Assembly: GCA_934444735.1 (NCBI GenBank)
Contig: CAKSDE010000002.1
Coordinates: forward strand, 1 to 64,000
DNA length: 64,000 bases
Origin: an uncultured Clostridia bacterium
GTDB taxonomy: Bacteria; Bacillota; Clostridia; UBA1381
Direction: 5' to 3'
Positions within the stretch are counted from its first letter, which is position 1. The number at the start of each line of letters is the position of its first letter. Positions 35,739-42,931 of the stretch are shown one piece after another. The notes below the pieces were generated by a model that did not search any database, had not been told where the DNA came from, and saw only the letters and a list, made by a program, of their open reading frames with translations. A program made the position numbers and the translations under genes.

Positions 35739-36172
35739 TTTTCATCACCGCGCTTTTTTAAAAGATCTATTGCGTGCAGATACCCGTCAAATCCAAGCCC
35801 CGAAACGGTAGCAACCGCTTTTTCTCGCACGTAGCTGATCTGTCGGAATCCCTCGCGCTTCTCTACGTCCGAGATATGCACCTCAACATAGGGAATATCG
35901 ACCGCTTTTAGGGCATCTGCGATTGCAACGCTTGTGTGCGTATATGCTGCCGGATTTATCACGATTGCGTCAATGTTTTGATAGCTTTGCTGGATTTTAT
36001 CGACTATATTGCCCTCATGGTTCGACTGATAAAATTCGCAGGTGATCCCCTGTTCTTTGCAATGTGCGTCTATCATTGCAACTAAGTCATTATATGTTTT
36101 TTTGCCGTATATATCGGGTTCGCGTATGCCGAGCATATTGAGATTGGGACCGTTAATAACAAGAATTTTCAT
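35735..36172 (-). CDS. aroQ: 3-dehydroquinate dehydratase, type II
   Basis: The 145-residue enzyme starts MKILVINGPNLNMLGIREP, the type II signature, with catalytic Tyr in the following YG and YQSNHEG, VINPAAYTHTSVAIADAL, and VEVHISDV with the catalytic His. It forms a dodecamer that converts dehydroquinate to dehydroshikimate. ATG 36172 is chosen because the family motif begins there and AGGAGG lies 12 bases upstream; a longer frame would add 23 odd basic residues. It overlaps the end of the aroE fusion by 20 bases. Confidence 0.95.
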   Translation of the reverse strand: MKILVINGPNLNMLGIREPDIYGKKTYNDLVAMIDAHCKEQGITCEFYQSNHEGNIVDKIQQSYQNIDAIVINPAAYTHTSVAIADALKAVDIPYVEVHISDVEKREGFRQISYVREKAVATVSGLGFDGYLHAIDLLKKRGDEK

Positions 36173-37310
36173 ATTTTTGTATTTCCTCCTTGGCTTTTTC
36201 AAATGTTTTATCCTCTCCCTCAAACAAAACCGAAACATCACACATATTGCAGATTTTGTGAATGGGGAGGGCGTTGTCTTTTACAAAAACGGTAATTCCG
36301 TTTTGTTTGAGATTTACTATATTTTTCTCATTTGCGCCGCAGGAGATGACAATGCCGTTTTTTAAGGAAAATTCTTTTATTATTTCGCTTTCCTTTTTAA
36401 CATAATCTTCTTTGCCGAACCTATCTATAATCTCATCTGCCGGCATGGAGTATTTTTTTTCGATTTCTATATCGATGTCGATATAGTTTTTATCAAAAAG
36501 CTTTGCAACGGTATTTCGTATGCCGGCTGAAAAGCTTATGAAAACAAGATTTCTCTTTTCAGCTACAAGGCTTTTATAAATCGAGTCAACGGTTTTTTTG
36601 TCGGCTGCGGCTTTGCCGAAAAGTTCCGACGCATATACCGCCTGCGCCGAGAGCATATAAAGTCCGCCGGAGCATTTTATGCCGCTTTTTTCAGCATCGA
36701 GAATGAACCGTGTTTTAAGCGGATTATATATCGCGTCTATTGCTAAAAGCGGATTTTTGAAACGTTCAAAATCTATGGGTGACGCGTCGGTATTCGGGTA
36801 CATTCCGACAGGTGTTGTATTTACAAGAATCTGTGCATTGCAATGCTTTTTATATGCTTCATCGTAGGATATTTCCGTATCTTTTGGATTCCTGCTTACC
36901 TTATATATCGGATCGGCGCCGAGCGTCTTTAATACCGCATAATAGGTCTTGCTTGTACCGCCTGTCCCGAATATCAGCGCCTTTTTGCCTTTTACGTCAA
37001 TCCCCTGACGCTCTATCAATGCCTTTGCTGCCGGAAAATCGGTATTATATCCGTAAAGCTTGCCGTCTTTTTTTACTATGGTGTTGCATGAGCCGATAGC
37101 CTTTGCATGATCATCAATTTCATCAAGATAGGGCATCACCGTTTCCTTATACGGAATCGTTACATTTATTGCCGAAAATTCTTTTTTTCGGATAAAATCC
37201 GCAACCTCCGAAGGCTCCAGCTCTTTTAGCTCGTAATCATATCCGAGCTTTTCGTGTATCTCTTTTGAAAAGCTGTGTTTTAGTGTTCTTCCTATTAAAC
37301 CGTACATCAT
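36153..37310 (-). CDS. aroE: Shikimate dehydrogenase fused to a degenerate shikimate kinase domain
   Basis: The 385-residue protein has an intact AroE part (1-250): SFSKEIHEKLGYDYELKEL, NVTIPYKETV with catalytic Lys55, NTDF with Asp91, and the NADP fold LIFGTGGTSKTYYAVLK. Residues 254-385 align with shikimate kinase in order (IDIDIEIEKKYSMPADEIID, then VISCGANEKN) but the P-loop reads FISFSAGIRNTVAK: the invariant Lys is Arg265 and Ser is Asn266, and glycines are lost. The FR-x-x-E substrate motif is YVKKESE. Kinase activity is therefore doubtful. No other aroK lies in this operon. It overlaps aroC by four bases. Confidence 0.88.
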   Translation of the reverse strand: MMYGLIGRTLKHSFSKEIHEKLGYDYELKELEPSEVADFIRKKEFSAINVTIPYKETVMPYLDEIDDHAKAIGSCNTIVKKDGKLYGYNTDFPAAKALIERQGIDVKGKKALIFGTGGTSKTYYAVLKTLGADPIYKVSRNPKDTEISYDEAYKKHCNAQILVNTTPVGMYPNTDASPIDFERFKNPLLAIDAIYNPLKTRFILDAEKSGIKCSGGLYMLSAQAVYASELFGKAAADKKTVDSIYKSLVAEKRNLVFISFSAGIRNTVAKLFDKNYIDIDIEIEKKYSMPADEIIDRFGKEDYVKKESEIIKEFSLKNGIVISCGANEKNIVNLKQNGITVFVKDNALPIHKICNMCDVSVLFEGEDKTFEKAKEEIQKYENSCY

Positions 37311-38404
37311 TTTCTATCACCTAACCAATCTGTACCGTAGCGCTGCGCCAGAATATCACAGAGGGTGAGCGCAATCATACTGTCCGCAACAACTCTTGCA
37401 CGGGGAACGATGCAGGGATCGTGTCTGCCGCGCGGAACGAGCGTTGTATTTTCCTTTGTTACAAAATTTACACTTTTTTGTTCTTTAAATATCGTAGCGG
37501 TGGGCTTTATGCCTGTGCGAATGACTATCGGCATACCGTTTGATATACCGCCGTTTATCCCGCCCGAATTATTCGTTGCGGTGAGGATTTTGCCGTCCTT
37601 TGAATATAACTCGTCATTTGCCTCGGATCCGAATTTTTCACACATCTCAAAGCCGCCGCCGAACTCTACCGCCTTAACCGCCGGGATACTAAAAAGTGCA
37701 TATGAAAGAAGTCCTTCAAGCGTATCGAACCAGGGTTCGCCGACACCTGTCGGCATACCGACAACTATACTCTCAAGCACTCCGCCGACGCTGTCACCGT
37801 TTGAACGTGCGGCTTTTATTAAATCTGTCATTTCTTCTTCCTTGGATTTATCCAGAACCGCAAAATATGTGCTGTTGAGCGCCTTTATATCGGATTTCAA
37901 ATCTTCAAAATCACGGTCGGATATACCTTTAACGGATTTTATATGCGTTGCGATATAAATCCCTTTTTCTTCGAGTGCATTCTTTAAAATTGCGCCTGCC
38001 GCAACAATCGGTGCGGTAATTCTGCCGCTGAAATGCCCGCCGCCGCGATAGTCCTGATAGCCGTGATATTTCTCGTTTGCCGTAAAGTCGGCATGGGAGG
38101 GGCGTGCGATTTCCTGCATCGCGGCGTAATCACCGCTTTTTGTATCCTGATTTTCTATGATAATTGTTAAAGGCGTTCCGGTAGTTTTAGAGTTAAATAC
38201 GCCGCTTACGATTTTAAAATTATCCTGTTCGACTCTTGCGGTGGAAATCAGCTTTGCCGGACGTCTGAGCGAAAGCTGATGTTTTATAAATTCCTCATCA
38301 ACCGTTATTCCCGGTGCGAGTCCGTCCAAAACAGCGCCGATTGCCGTGCCGTGGCTTTCGCCGAAAAGGGTTAGGGAAACGGAATTTCCGAATGTGTTTT
38401 TCAT
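37307..38404 (-). CDS. aroC: Chorismate synthase
   Basis: The 365-residue enzyme makes chorismate from EPSP using reduced FMN. Family signatures are LFGESHGTAIGAVLDGLAPG, RPSHADFTANEKYHGYQDYRGGGHFSG (in two parts around residue 105), GVGEPWFDTLEG and ARVVADSMIAL near the end. The length is normal for the short bacterial class. It lies between aroB (38 bases) and the aroE fusion (overlap). Confidence 0.96.
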   Translation of the reverse strand: MKNTFGNSVSLTLFGESHGTAIGAVLDGLAPGITVDEEFIKHQLSLRRPAKLISTARVEQDNFKIVSGVFNSKTTGTPLTIIIENQDTKSGDYAAMQEIARPSHADFTANEKYHGYQDYRGGGHFSGRITAPIVAAGAILKNALEEKGIYIATHIKSVKGISDRDFEDLKSDIKALNSTYFAVLDKSKEEEMTDLIKAARSNGDSVGGVLESIVVGMPTGVGEPWFDTLEGLLSYALFSIPAVKAVEFGGGFEMCEKFGSEANDELYSKDGKILTATNNSGGINGGISNGMPIVIRTGIKPTATIFKEQKSVNFVTKENTTLVPRGRHDPCIVPRARVVADSMIALTLCDILAQRYGTDWLGDRK

Positions 38405-38442
38405 GATATTCTCCTTAATTTTATCGCCGTATCCGGCAGATT

Positions 38443-39447
38443 TTAAAATGCGTTTTCTATAATTTTTTCAAGCTCGGCGCTGTCTGCTTTTTCAAAGTAA
38501 AATTCGCCGATTTTCTTGATGCGTACAATATCTGTAGTGCTGCCCTCTGTCTTTTTATCATGGCTTACCGCCGCGGCTACTCTTTTTTTATCGATACTGC
38601 ATCGAGTGGGGAGATTTGCTTTTAACAATAGCTTTTCAATTCTTGCTTTAGGCTCGCCCTCGCTCATTGCAAGCATTCCGAGTCCGACGCTTTCGCCGTG
38701 ATTGAAATCGGTTGTTACTTCGATTCCGTGTCCGACAGTATGCCCGAAGTTGAGAACCTTTCGGAGTCCCTTTTCCTTTTCGTCCTGCGATACCACTCTG
38801 ATTTTATTCTCGACTGCTCTTTTAATGATATGCTCTATGTCCTTTTTAAAGTCGGCAGTTTCGAGATACTCAAAAAATTCTTTATCAAGGCTTGCCGCCA
38901 TCTTTATCACCTCGCTCATTCCCGAAGAAAATTCGCGCTCGGGAAGAGTGGTGAGAGTGTCGGGATCAATTATAACTTTATCGGGCTGATAGAAGGTGCC
39001 GACTATATTTTTTATGCCGCAAAGATTTACGGCAGTCTTGCCGCCGACGGAGGAGTCGACCTGTGAGAGCAGGGAGGTGGGGATATTGTAAAAGCTTATG
39101 CCGCGCATATAGCATGATGCGCAAAATCCGGCAAGATCTCCGCATACGCCGCCGCCGACCGCGATTACCGCGTCTTTTCTGGTGAAATTATGCTCAAGCA
39201 TGAGCGTCAGAATTTCCTCATATGTCTTAAGGCTTTTACTTTCCTCGCCCGACGGGACTGTTTTTATTACAGCCTGTGCAAAAGCTTTTTGCACCGTCTT
39301 TGCATACTTTTCGGGGATTTTATTATCTGTTACTATAAGTATTTTGTTATGTTCGGGTAAAAGCTCGGACAACTTTTGCAGTGCGCCGCGCTCAATTACA
39401 ATATGATAGGATTTACTGTCTGTTTTTACATTTAACAAAGCTGACAT
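38443..39447 (-). CDS. aroB: 3-dehydroquinate synthase
   Basis: The 334-residue enzyme closes the first ring of the shikimate pathway. Motifs are AVIAVGGGVCGDLAGFCASC for NAD, FYNIPTSLLSQVDSSVGGKT, and NFGHTVGHGIE with metal-binding His residues. ATG 39447 is chosen because AAAGGAG lies 8 bases before it and the frame begins one base after the pheA stop; the upstream extension of 11 residues has no ribosome site. Normal length is about 350. Confidence 0.95.
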   Translation of the reverse strand: MSALLNVKTDSKSYHIVIERGALQKLSELLPEHNKILIVTDNKIPEKYAKTVQKAFAQAVIKTVPSGEESKSLKTYEEILTLMLEHNFTRKDAVIAVGGGVCGDLAGFCASCYMRGISFYNIPTSLLSQVDSSVGGKTAVNLCGIKNIVGTFYQPDKVIIDPDTLTTLPEREFSSGMSEVIKMAASLDKEFFEYLETADFKKDIEHIIKRAVENKIRVVSQDEKEKGLRKVLNFGHTVGHGIEVTTDFNHGESVGLGMLAMSEGEPKARIEKLLLKANLPTRCSIDKKRVAAAVSHDKKTEGSTTDIVRIKKIGEFYFEKADSAELEKIIENAF

Positions 39448-39448
39448 T

Positions 39449-40528
39449 TTATAAGCTCCTTTCGGTGAATGTGCCGGCAACCTTTAGAAGATCGCAGTAT
39501 TCTCTCAGCTCGCGAAGCATTATCTCGCCGAGCTCACATTCAACGTTTTTATCTATTTCAACATAGAAATAATATTTCCAGGGGTGTTCCTTCAATGGGC
39601 GGCTCCGTAAGCTTACCATATTATAATTGTATTTTCCGATTACGTTTATCGCTTTTGCCAAAGCGCCTGCGCTGTTGGAAACGGTGAAAAGAAGAACCGT
39701 ATTTTCATTTTCTGATTTTGACATAACCTTTGACAAAACCGCAAAGCGCGTGGTATTTACGTTGCTCGCGTTTATATTTCTGTCCAAAACCTCAAGCCCG
39801 TAGATTTCGGCGGTTTCGATGCTTGCGATTGCCGCCTTTGTTTTATCCTGTGCCTCTGCTACCGCTTTTGCGGCAATTGCGGTGTTGGTTGATTCGGTGA
39901 TTTCAAAATTATTTTGTTTTATATAGTCGATTGACTGAGATATTGCCTGACGGTGGCTAATGACTGTTTTAATATCGCTCTTTTTTGCGCCTTTTATCCC
40001 GAGAAGATTCTGGCTTACCGAAAGATTATATATGCCGTTTATATAAAGCGGACCGTGGAAGATCATATCTATGACATTCCCGACCTCTCCTGCGCTGCTG
40101 TTTTCAATCGGGAGCACAACCATATCACATTCGCCGTCTGTGACCGCTTTATAAGCCGATGCAAAGTCGGTATGCGGAACAAGTACGGCGTCGGGAAAGA
40201 GTTTTTTTGCGGCGATATGTGCAAATGCGCCCTTTATGCCCGAATAGGCGATTTTTACTCCGTTTTGCAGACGGGATTGGTATCGCTTGGAAATTTCCAT
40301 GACGCTTTTTTGAAAATCGATGTAGTATTCGCGAAGAATTTCGTCCTCTATATATGCCGAATTTTTCTCCAATAGATCTGCCTCGCGTTTGGCGTCATAA
40401 ATCGGGAGCGCGTGTTCTTTTTTATATTCAAACACCTTCTCGACCGCTCTCATGCGCTTGGTGAACTCTTGGGCGATTATTTTGTCCGCCTCGTTTATAG
40501 TCTTTCTTGCTTTTTCGATTTCAGTCAT
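39449..40528 (-). CDS. pheA: Bifunctional chorismate mutase/prephenate dehydratase
   Basis: The 359-residue P-protein leads to phenylalanine. Residues 1-85 are an AroQ-type chorismate mutase helix bundle (EIEKARKTINEADKIIAQEF, VFEYKKEH). Prephenate dehydratase follows (about 100-270): IAYSGIKGAFAHIAAKKLFP, DMVVLPIENSSAGEVGNV and NTTRFAVLSK, the catalytic Thr motif. The end (about 285-350) is an ACT domain: LLFTVSNSAGALAKAINVIG and SLRSRPLKEHPWKYYFYVE, for Phe feedback. First gene of the aromatic operon, behind a Phe/Tyr leader peptide. Confidence 0.95.
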   Translation of the reverse strand: MTEIEKARKTINEADKIIAQEFTKRMRAVEKVFEYKKEHALPIYDAKREADLLEKNSAYIEDEILREYYIDFQKSVMEISKRYQSRLQNGVKIAYSGIKGAFAHIAAKKLFPDAVLVPHTDFASAYKAVTDGECDMVVLPIENSSAGEVGNVIDMIFHGPLYINGIYNLSVSQNLLGIKGAKKSDIKTVISHRQAISQSIDYIKQNNFEITESTNTAIAAKAVAEAQDKTKAAIASIETAEIYGLEVLDRNINASNVNTTRFAVLSKVMSKSENENTVLLFTVSNSAGALAKAINVIGKYNYNMVSLRSRPLKEHPWKYYFYVEIDKNVECELGEIMLRELREYCDLLKVAGTFTERSL

Positions 40529-40556
40529 TTTTTTAGCCTCCGTTATTTTTATAAAA

Positions 40557-40595
40557 CAAAAAACCGTACGGATTTGTGATATCCGTACGGTTTTA
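40557..40595 (-). terminator. Attenuator terminator between leader peptide and pheA
   Basis: The transcript folds AAACCGTACGGAT/ATCCGTACGGTTT around ATCACAA and continues into TTTTTTG. The segment GATTTGTG inside the end of the leader peptide gene can pair with CACAAATC in the loop and 3' arm, an alternative antiterminator. Confidence 0.9.
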
Positions 40596-40627
40596 AATTC
40601 TTGATTATGATAAAGATAATATCAAAA

Positions 40628-40738
40628 TTAAGCATATATCCGTTTTCCTGCACCACAAATCGCTCTTACCTTGTTGAATGTAAAGTAAAAGTAGTAATAA
40701 AAACGATATGTAAATGCAAAAGTATTTATACGTTTCAT
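40628..40738 (-). CDS. pheL: Phe/Tyr-rich leader peptide of the aromatic operon
   Basis: This 36-residue leader starts at ATG 40738 after the ribosome site GAAAGGA. Residues 7-21 (FAFTYRFYYYFYFTF) hold 6 Phe and 5 Tyr in 15 positions; Tyr35 is the only other one. The rest is short and basic with no known domain. The frame lies between a strong promoter and an intrinsic terminator in front of pheA, and no other gene intervenes. This is the layout of enterobacterial pheL attenuation: ribosomes stalled at Phe or Tyr codons would favour the antiterminator. The name is by analogy, and expression is inferred. Confidence 0.88.
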   Translation of the reverse strand: MKRINTFAFTYRFYYYFYFTFNKVRAICGAGKRIYA

Positions 40739-40768
40739 TTTGAATCTATCCTTTCTAAGTTTTCCTAA

Positions 40769-40797
40769 ATTATATCACAGTCAAAATTTAAAGTCAA
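40769..40797 (-). promoter_or_regulatory. Promoter of the leader peptide-pheA operon
   Basis: On the minus strand TTGACT (40797-40792), 17 bases, TATAAT (40774-40769), with transcription start about 20-25 bases before the leader ATG. Confidence 0.87.
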
Positions 40798-40842
40798 TAG
40801 TTTTTTTATGATTTATGAGAAGTATATGATTTTTACACTTGC

Positions 40843-42219
40843 CTACTCTTCCACCTTTGGTAATTTTGCAATGCTTTTTTGCAGTTCTTCATCGGTCGGA
40901 ATATAATCGCTCATCTGACCGTCATGGAATTTCTCATATGCAACCATATCGAAATAGCCTGTTCCGGTAAGCCCGAATACGATCGTTTTATCCTCGCCCG
41001 TTTCTTTGCATTTGAGCGCCTCATCGATTGCCGCTCTTATTGCGTGGCTGCTCTCGGGAGCCGGGAGGATTCCCTCTGTTCTTGCGAAAAATTCCGCCGC
41101 CTCAAATACCTTAGTCTGTGCAACGGAGGTTGCCTCCATATAACCGTCATGATAAAGCTGCGAAAGCGTTGAACTCATGCCGTGGTATCTTAAACCGCCT
41201 GCGTGATTCGGTGCCGGAATAAAGCCGCTTCCCAAGGTATACATCTTTGCAAGCGGGCAAACCATACCTGTGTCGCAGAAATCGTATGCGAACTTTCCGC
41301 GTGTAAAGCTCGGGCATGATGCCGGCTCTACGGCAATAATTCTATAGTCTTTCTCACCTCTTAATTTTTCGCCCATAAACGGTGCGATAAGTCCGCCGAG
41401 GTTTGAACCGCCGCCGGCACAGCCTATGATGATGTCGGGTGTAATACCGTATTTATCAAGCGCAGCTTTTGTTTCAAGACCGATTACCGACTGATGCAGC
41501 AGAACCTGATTTAAGACGCTGCCCAAAACATATCTGTATCCGGGTGTGCCGACAGCTACCTCAACCGCCTCGGAAATCGCGCAGCCGAGACTGCCTGTTG
41601 TTCCCGGGTGTTCGGCAAGTATTTTTCTTCCGACTTCTGTCAGATTTGACGGGGACGGCGTTACCGACGCTCCGTATGTACGCATAACCTCGCGGCGGAA
41701 CGGCTTTTGTTCGTATGAAACCTTTACCATGAACACTTTACAGTCCAGATCAAAGTATGAGCAAGCCATCGAAAGTGCCGTACCCCACTGACCTGCACCG
41801 GTTTCGGTGGTGACGCCCTTTAAGCCCTGTTTTTTTGCATAATAGGCTTGCGCTATCGCGGAATTGAGCTTATGGCTGCCGCTTGTATTGTTTCCTTCAA
41901 ATTTGTAGTAAATCTTTGCCGGAGTACCGAGCTTTTCTTCCAAACGGTACGCACGCATCAGAGGTGACGGGCGATACATTTTATAAAAGTCCCGTATTTC
42001 TTCGGGAATGGGGAAGAATGCTGTGTCGTTATCGAGCTCCTGCGCAATCAGTTCGTCACAGAATACGGGGGAGAGCTCCTGCGGCTGCATCGGTTTTACG
42101 GTGCCGGGATTCAAAAGAGGCGCAGGCTTGTTTTTCATGTCTGCACGCAGATTGTACCATGCTTTCGGCATCTCATTTTCTTCAAGGTAGATTTTGTACG
42201 GAATTTTTTCTTTTGACAT
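40843..42219 (-). CDS. trpB2: TrpB2-type tryptophan synthase beta subunit
   Basis: The 458-residue PLP enzyme is of the long TrpB2 type: it starts with KIPYKIYLEENEMPKAWYNL, has RPSPLMRAYRLEEKLG, the PLP lysine in EGNNTSGSHKLNSAIAQA, ETGAGQWGTALSMAC, and GCAGGGSNLGG for phosphate. It joins serine and indole to tryptophan. No trpA or other trp gene is near, so it may use free indole taken up or salvaged. A Trp-specifier T-box and terminator precede it, so it is induced by uncharged tRNA-Trp. The ribosome site is AAAGGAG, 10 bases before the ATG. Confidence 0.9.
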   Translation of the reverse strand: MSKEKIPYKIYLEENEMPKAWYNLRADMKNKPAPLLNPGTVKPMQPQELSPVFCDELIAQELDNDTAFFPIPEEIRDFYKMYRPSPLMRAYRLEEKLGTPAKIYYKFEGNNTSGSHKLNSAIAQAYYAKKQGLKGVTTETGAGQWGTALSMACSYFDLDCKVFMVKVSYEQKPFRREVMRTYGASVTPSPSNLTEVGRKILAEHPGTTGSLGCAISEAVEVAVGTPGYRYVLGSVLNQVLLHQSVIGLETKAALDKYGITPDIIIGCAGGGSNLGGLIAPFMGEKLRGEKDYRIIAVEPASCPSFTRGKFAYDFCDTGMVCPLAKMYTLGSGFIPAPNHAGGLRYHGMSSTLSQLYHDGYMEATSVAQTKVFEAAEFFARTEGILPAPESSHAIRAAIDEALKCKETGEDKTIVFGLTGTGYFDMVAYEKFHDGQMSDYIPTDEELQKSIAKLPKVEE

Positions 42220-42246
42220 AGTTCATGTCTCCTTTCATTAATTTCG

Positions 42247-42282
42247 GATTGTTTAAAAAGTCAATTGATTTTATAAACAATC
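42247..42282 (-). other. Hairpin in trpB2 leader downstream of T-box
   Basis: GATTGTTTA (42247-42255) and TAAACAATC (42274-42282) pair around the palindrome TCAATTGA. It lies between the T-box terminator and the trpB2 ribosome site; the rest of 42283-42372 shows nothing further. Role unknown. Confidence 0.4.
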
Positions 42283-42372
42283 TTTGTTTATAGAGGATAG
42301 GTAAAAATCTTTGGAATTAACAAATTTCTTCTTTTCTTGCGTTCCGGAGATTTTTAACATCCTCTTTGGGGA

Positions 42373-42662
42373 CAAAAAAATCCTGTCCCCACAATAGTAA
42401 TTGCCGGGACAGGAGAATAATTCCTGCGGTGCCACCCTGCTTGACGCTTAAAAATTTTTTGCGCCCTCTTTAATCACGTACTGACATACGCTGACTTTTC
42501 TTAACGGAGAGTCCTGCTCCGTCTCGCATACTCGGGGAAAACCCTTTCAGCTCGCCCTCGGAAGTCCATTCGGTAATGAGCGTATCTGCCGCAATCCCAC
42601 CGCCTGCGGCTCTCTTAAAAGACCGATTTTCAAAACTTACTTACTCTTCCTCAACGGTTTTT
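42373..42662 (-). promoter_or_regulatory. T-box leader, Trp specifier, for trpB2
   Basis: The minus-strand leader has the AGTA-type loop (GAAGAGTAAG), the AGAGAGCC element, and the specifier loop GAA-TGG-A at 42571-42565, reading UGG (Trp). The T-box sequence AGGGTGGCACCGC with the 7-base bulge UGGCACC at 42434-42428 follows. The terminator CCTGTCCC/GGGGACAGG with seven T is at 42414-42373. Uncharged tRNA-Trp should stabilise the antiterminator and turn trpB2 on. Confidence 0.93.
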
Positions 42663-42666
42663 CTAA

Positions 42667-42695
42667 AGGATAGCACACTTTTTTCAACTTGTCAA
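42667..42695 (-). promoter_or_regulatory. Promoter of T-box-trpB2
   Basis: TTGACA (42695-42690), 17 bases, TATCCT (42672-42667), divergent from the GSIII promoter about 120 bases away. Confidence 0.75.
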
Positions 42696-42810
42696 GTGTT
42701 TTTTGCAAAAAAATTTAAAATAAAAAAATTTTTAAAATTATTTTGGGAATTACTTCCTATTATTGCCGTTAAAGAAAAACAAAATAAAAAAAATTTTTTG
42801 AAAAAAAGTA

Positions 42811-42839
42811 TTGACAAATCCTTTAAGGGGGTATATAAT
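42811..42839 (+). promoter_or_regulatory. Promoter of GSIII (glnN)
   Basis: TTGACA (42811-42816), 17 bases, TATAAT (42834-42839): full consensus. Confidence 0.9.
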
Positions 42840-42850
42840 GTGTCACATAA

Positions 42851-42906
42851 GGCAAGGACGCCGAAGGATCAGAGGATCCTCTAAAAGTGTCCTTGCCATT
42901 TTTTAT
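42851..42906 (+). terminator. Leader terminator (attenuator) of GSIII
   Basis: GGCAAGGAC (42851-42859) pairs with GTCCTTGCC (42889-42897), with an inner hairpin AGGATC-AGAG-GATCCT, then ATTTTTTATTTT. It begins about five bases after the probable start of transcription. An alternative hairpin GGC-AAGGAC-GCC (42851-42862) has a hexaloop with A at 1 and G at 4, as in ANTAR targets, and would break the terminator stem. Confidence 0.85.
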
Positions 42907-42931
42907 TTTAAAAAAAGAAAGGTTGATAACT

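Noticed and set aside
42576..42884. A 102-codon plus-strand frame between trpB2 and GSIII
   Set aside because: It runs through the T-box leader and both promoters on the opposite or same strand, is very Lys/Phe-rich from A/T runs, and has no ribosome site.
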